64,000 nucleotides of DNA, from positions 322,239-386,238 of the forward strand of contig JAIPAM010000001.1 in the NCBI GenBank assembly GCA_021740105.1, given 5' to 3'. The position numbers and the translations under genes were made by a program. Below are positions 62,631 through 64,000 of the stretch, piece after piece. Under the pieces are notes generated by a model. The model was not told where the DNA came from and did no database searches. It worked only from the letters and a program-made list of their open reading frames with translations. Position 1 is the stretch's first letter, and every line of letters starts with the position of its first letter. The DNA comes from Flavobacterium sp. (lineage in GTDB: Bacteria; Bacteroidota; Bacteroidia; Flavobacteriales; Flavobacteriaceae).

Positions 62631-63962
62631 TTAGCTAACAATTGTTTTTTCAGTTTTTAATTTAGTGTTTAATATACAATACATTACGATAAAAAAAGTA
62701 ATTCCTCTTTGTCTCCAAAGGAATGATTCCGTAAAAAATAGTGAAATCATTAAAACCGAAAAGGCAATATGAAAATAGTTTTTAGAAGCAATTGCATTTC
62801 TAATTGTCAAGGTCAGCATAACTAGTACTATTAGAAAACCAAATACCCCTAGTTCAGCAAATACTTGAATGTACTGATTGTGGAAATTCATCTTTTGGTA
62901 ACCTTCTTGATTTTCATCCCCTAAAAAAAGATGGTATTGAACTCCTTTTTCTTCAATTTTAGCATAAGAGGCGTCCAATCCAAATCCTTTCCAAAAAATA
63001 GTTTCTTCTTGAAGAAATTCAATGAAAATTCTAAACTGATACACTCTAAAAGCAGTTCCTGGGAAAAAATCATTCGGCTTAAAAGTCTCGTTGGTCCAGG
63101 CCTGTTTAATACTTACATTATATACTTTTTCGGCCCCTTTACTAATTACGTCGTTAACACTACTGTCTGTCATTATGGTTTCATATTCTTGTTTGAAACG
63201 CTCTTTTACTTTTCCAATAAAAGGAAGAGAAAAAAGAATAACAAGGATTAAAATCAAATTTCTAAGGCGTAATTTTTTTGCTGTTTTAGAAAAAAACAAA
63301 TAGTAGAATCCTAAAAGTCCGATGAAAACAACTACAATATTTTTAGACGATAATAAGAAAACCATTAAAAACAATAATGCTAAAGCCAATTTATCGAAGT
63401 TGGTTTTTATTGGTTTAACCAAAAAATAAAAAAAGGAAACGGCCATATAAACAGAAACATGAATAGCGTTTACATCTTTAGTAACTAATTCATGGTAAAA
63501 GAAAACGGATGTATCCTGAGAAATAAAAAACCGAATTGCAGCTTTTATTAGATAAAAAAGGGAAAAAGCGACCATTCCGTAACTAAATCCTTTGATGGTT
63601 TTATGTTTTTCAGGTTCTGAAAAAGAACGAAATAATAGAAAACAAATTGGAAATAATAAAAGTGGTAATTCTTTAGAAATGGCGGCAATCGTTCTTTCTT
63701 TATCAATTGACCAAGTAAAAGACAATAGCATTAAAAGGTATAACGCTATTGGGAAAATTAAATACTTATTGAAGCTGACATTCTCTTTTTTATAGTTGAT
63801 AAGTGTAATAATAATAAGTAATCCGAGAGAAACACTATTAAATGCATAACCCAATGGAATACATAATAACGCTAGTAAAACAAATAATAACGAAGGGTGG
63901 TTGTTATATTCCTGCTTTAGATTTTGAAATACATTCTTCGAAAAGTTGAAGATATTCTCCAT
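62631..63962 (-). CDS. O-antigen ligase family membrane protein
   Basis: A 443-residue protein with about 10-12 membrane helices and one large periplasmic loop (residues of about 250-360, containing FHNQYIQVFAELGVFGF), the pattern of the O-antigen ligase/polymerase (Wzy_C) family. It joins or polymerises polysaccharide on the outer face of the inner membrane. The ATG at 63962 lies 59 bases inside the preceding glycosyltransferase gene; no later start gives a full first helix. Confidence 0.87.
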   Translation of the reverse strand: MENIFNFSKNVFQNLKQEYNNHPSLLFVLLALLCIPLGYAFNSVSLGLLIIITLINYKKENVSFNKYLIFPIALYLLMLLSFTWSIDKERTIAAISKELPLLLFPICFLLFRSFSEPEKHKTIKGFSYGMVAFSLFYLIKAAIRFFISQDTSVFFYHELVTKDVNAIHVSVYMAVSFFYFLVKPIKTNFDKLALALLFLMVFLLSSKNIVVVFIGLLGFYYLFFSKTAKKLRLRNLILILVILFSLPFIGKVKERFKQEYETIMTDSSVNDVISKGAEKVYNVSIKQAWTNETFKPNDFFPGTAFRVYQFRIFIEFLQEETIFWKGFGLDASYAKIEEKGVQYHLFLGDENQEGYQKMNFHNQYIQVFAELGVFGFLIVLVMLTLTIRNAIASKNYFHIAFSVLMISLFFTESFLWRQRGITFFIVMYCILNTKLKTEKTIVS

Positions 63963-64000
63963 TTATTTTATCCCAATTAAATTCATTTTCAATCGCGTCA
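63904..64000 (-). CDS. Glycosyltransferase, C-terminal tail (5' end outside window)
   Basis: On the minus strand an open frame enters from the window edge and ends at a TAA at 63904. The 31 visible residues include NEFNWDKINGEYLQLFEECI, the usual end of a GT4-type glycosyltransferase (F-x-W-x-x-I...Y-x-x-L-F). The gene overlaps the O-antigen ligase start by 59 bases in another frame. With so little sequence the family is only likely, not certain. Confidence 0.6.
   Translation of the reverse strand, partial: DAIENEFNWDKINGEYLQLFEECISKSKAGI

Overview
The window looks like a chromosomal segment of a Flavobacterium-type bacterium (Bacteroidota, Flavobacteriaceae). It is AT-rich. It carries gliding and type IX secretion (T9SS) genes (gldD, gldE, a sprE/porW homologue, a PorP/SprF-type protein, a PorE-like OmpA lipoprotein-family protein and two proteins with T9SS type B C-terminal domains). 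It has the flavobacterial gene order mutY-ssb-gldE-gldD, many DUF families typical of the class, and repeated promoter -7 elements of the form TAnnTTTG. No phage, insertion sequence or CRISPR array was seen. Most of the window is core genome.

Layout. 0-3.4 kb: 3' part of a TonB-dependent receptor and a DUF5689/choice-of-anchor J lipoprotein. 3.5-9.1 kb: fatty acid and cofactor genes (accC, accB, fabH, rpmF, DUF177, pdxA, and ribE in the opposite direction). 9.1-12.5 kb: gldD-gldE-ssb-mutY. 12.6-14.9 kb: an HU protein, a 30-residue very basic protein, and an RNase E/G-family ribonuclease. 15-18.6 kb: nrdA and nrdB, class Ia ribonucleotide reductase. 18.8-26.6 kb: mixed housekeeping genes (DUF3109, MarC, a short flavoprotein, a C-terminal protease, dCMP deaminase, HupE, fbp, an acetyltransferase, aspartokinase). 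26.7-30.1 kb: a large SprA-like surface protein. 30.1-39.0 kb: a four-gene T9SS operon in which two modular surface proteins bracket a PorP/SprF protein and a PorE-like protein. 39.4 kb: tRNA-Ala(GGC). 39.6-49.6 kb: queD, an acetyltransferase, then the operon sprE-bactofilin-atpZ-DUF6168-atpBEFHAG; atpD and atpC are not in the window. 49.7-51.7 kb: a small accessory patch with a MazEF-type toxin-antitoxin pair, DUF2490 and small membrane proteins, bracketed by related repeats. 51.7-64 kb: an ABC exporter, a PaaE-like reductase, a heptosyltransferase-type GT9 and DUF4254, upp, membrane proteins, purD, and the start of a surface polysaccharide cluster (sugar transferase, UDP-glucuronate decarboxylase, O-antigen ligase, glycosyltransferase tail).

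The least expected structure is between the genes. At least six intergenic loci carry short arrays with a strict 7-base period (8 in one case). In most of them a forward array is followed by its reverse-complement array, and the unit sequence differs from locus to locus. Other points worth checking are two inverted sequences matching the DnaA-box pattern TTATnCACA at the nrdB promoter, a REP-like palindrome between nrdB and nrdA, face-to-face divergent promoters, a probable leaderless mRNA, and a possible repeat-bracketed toxin-antitoxin cassette. All functions are inferred from reading the sequence; no database search was run.
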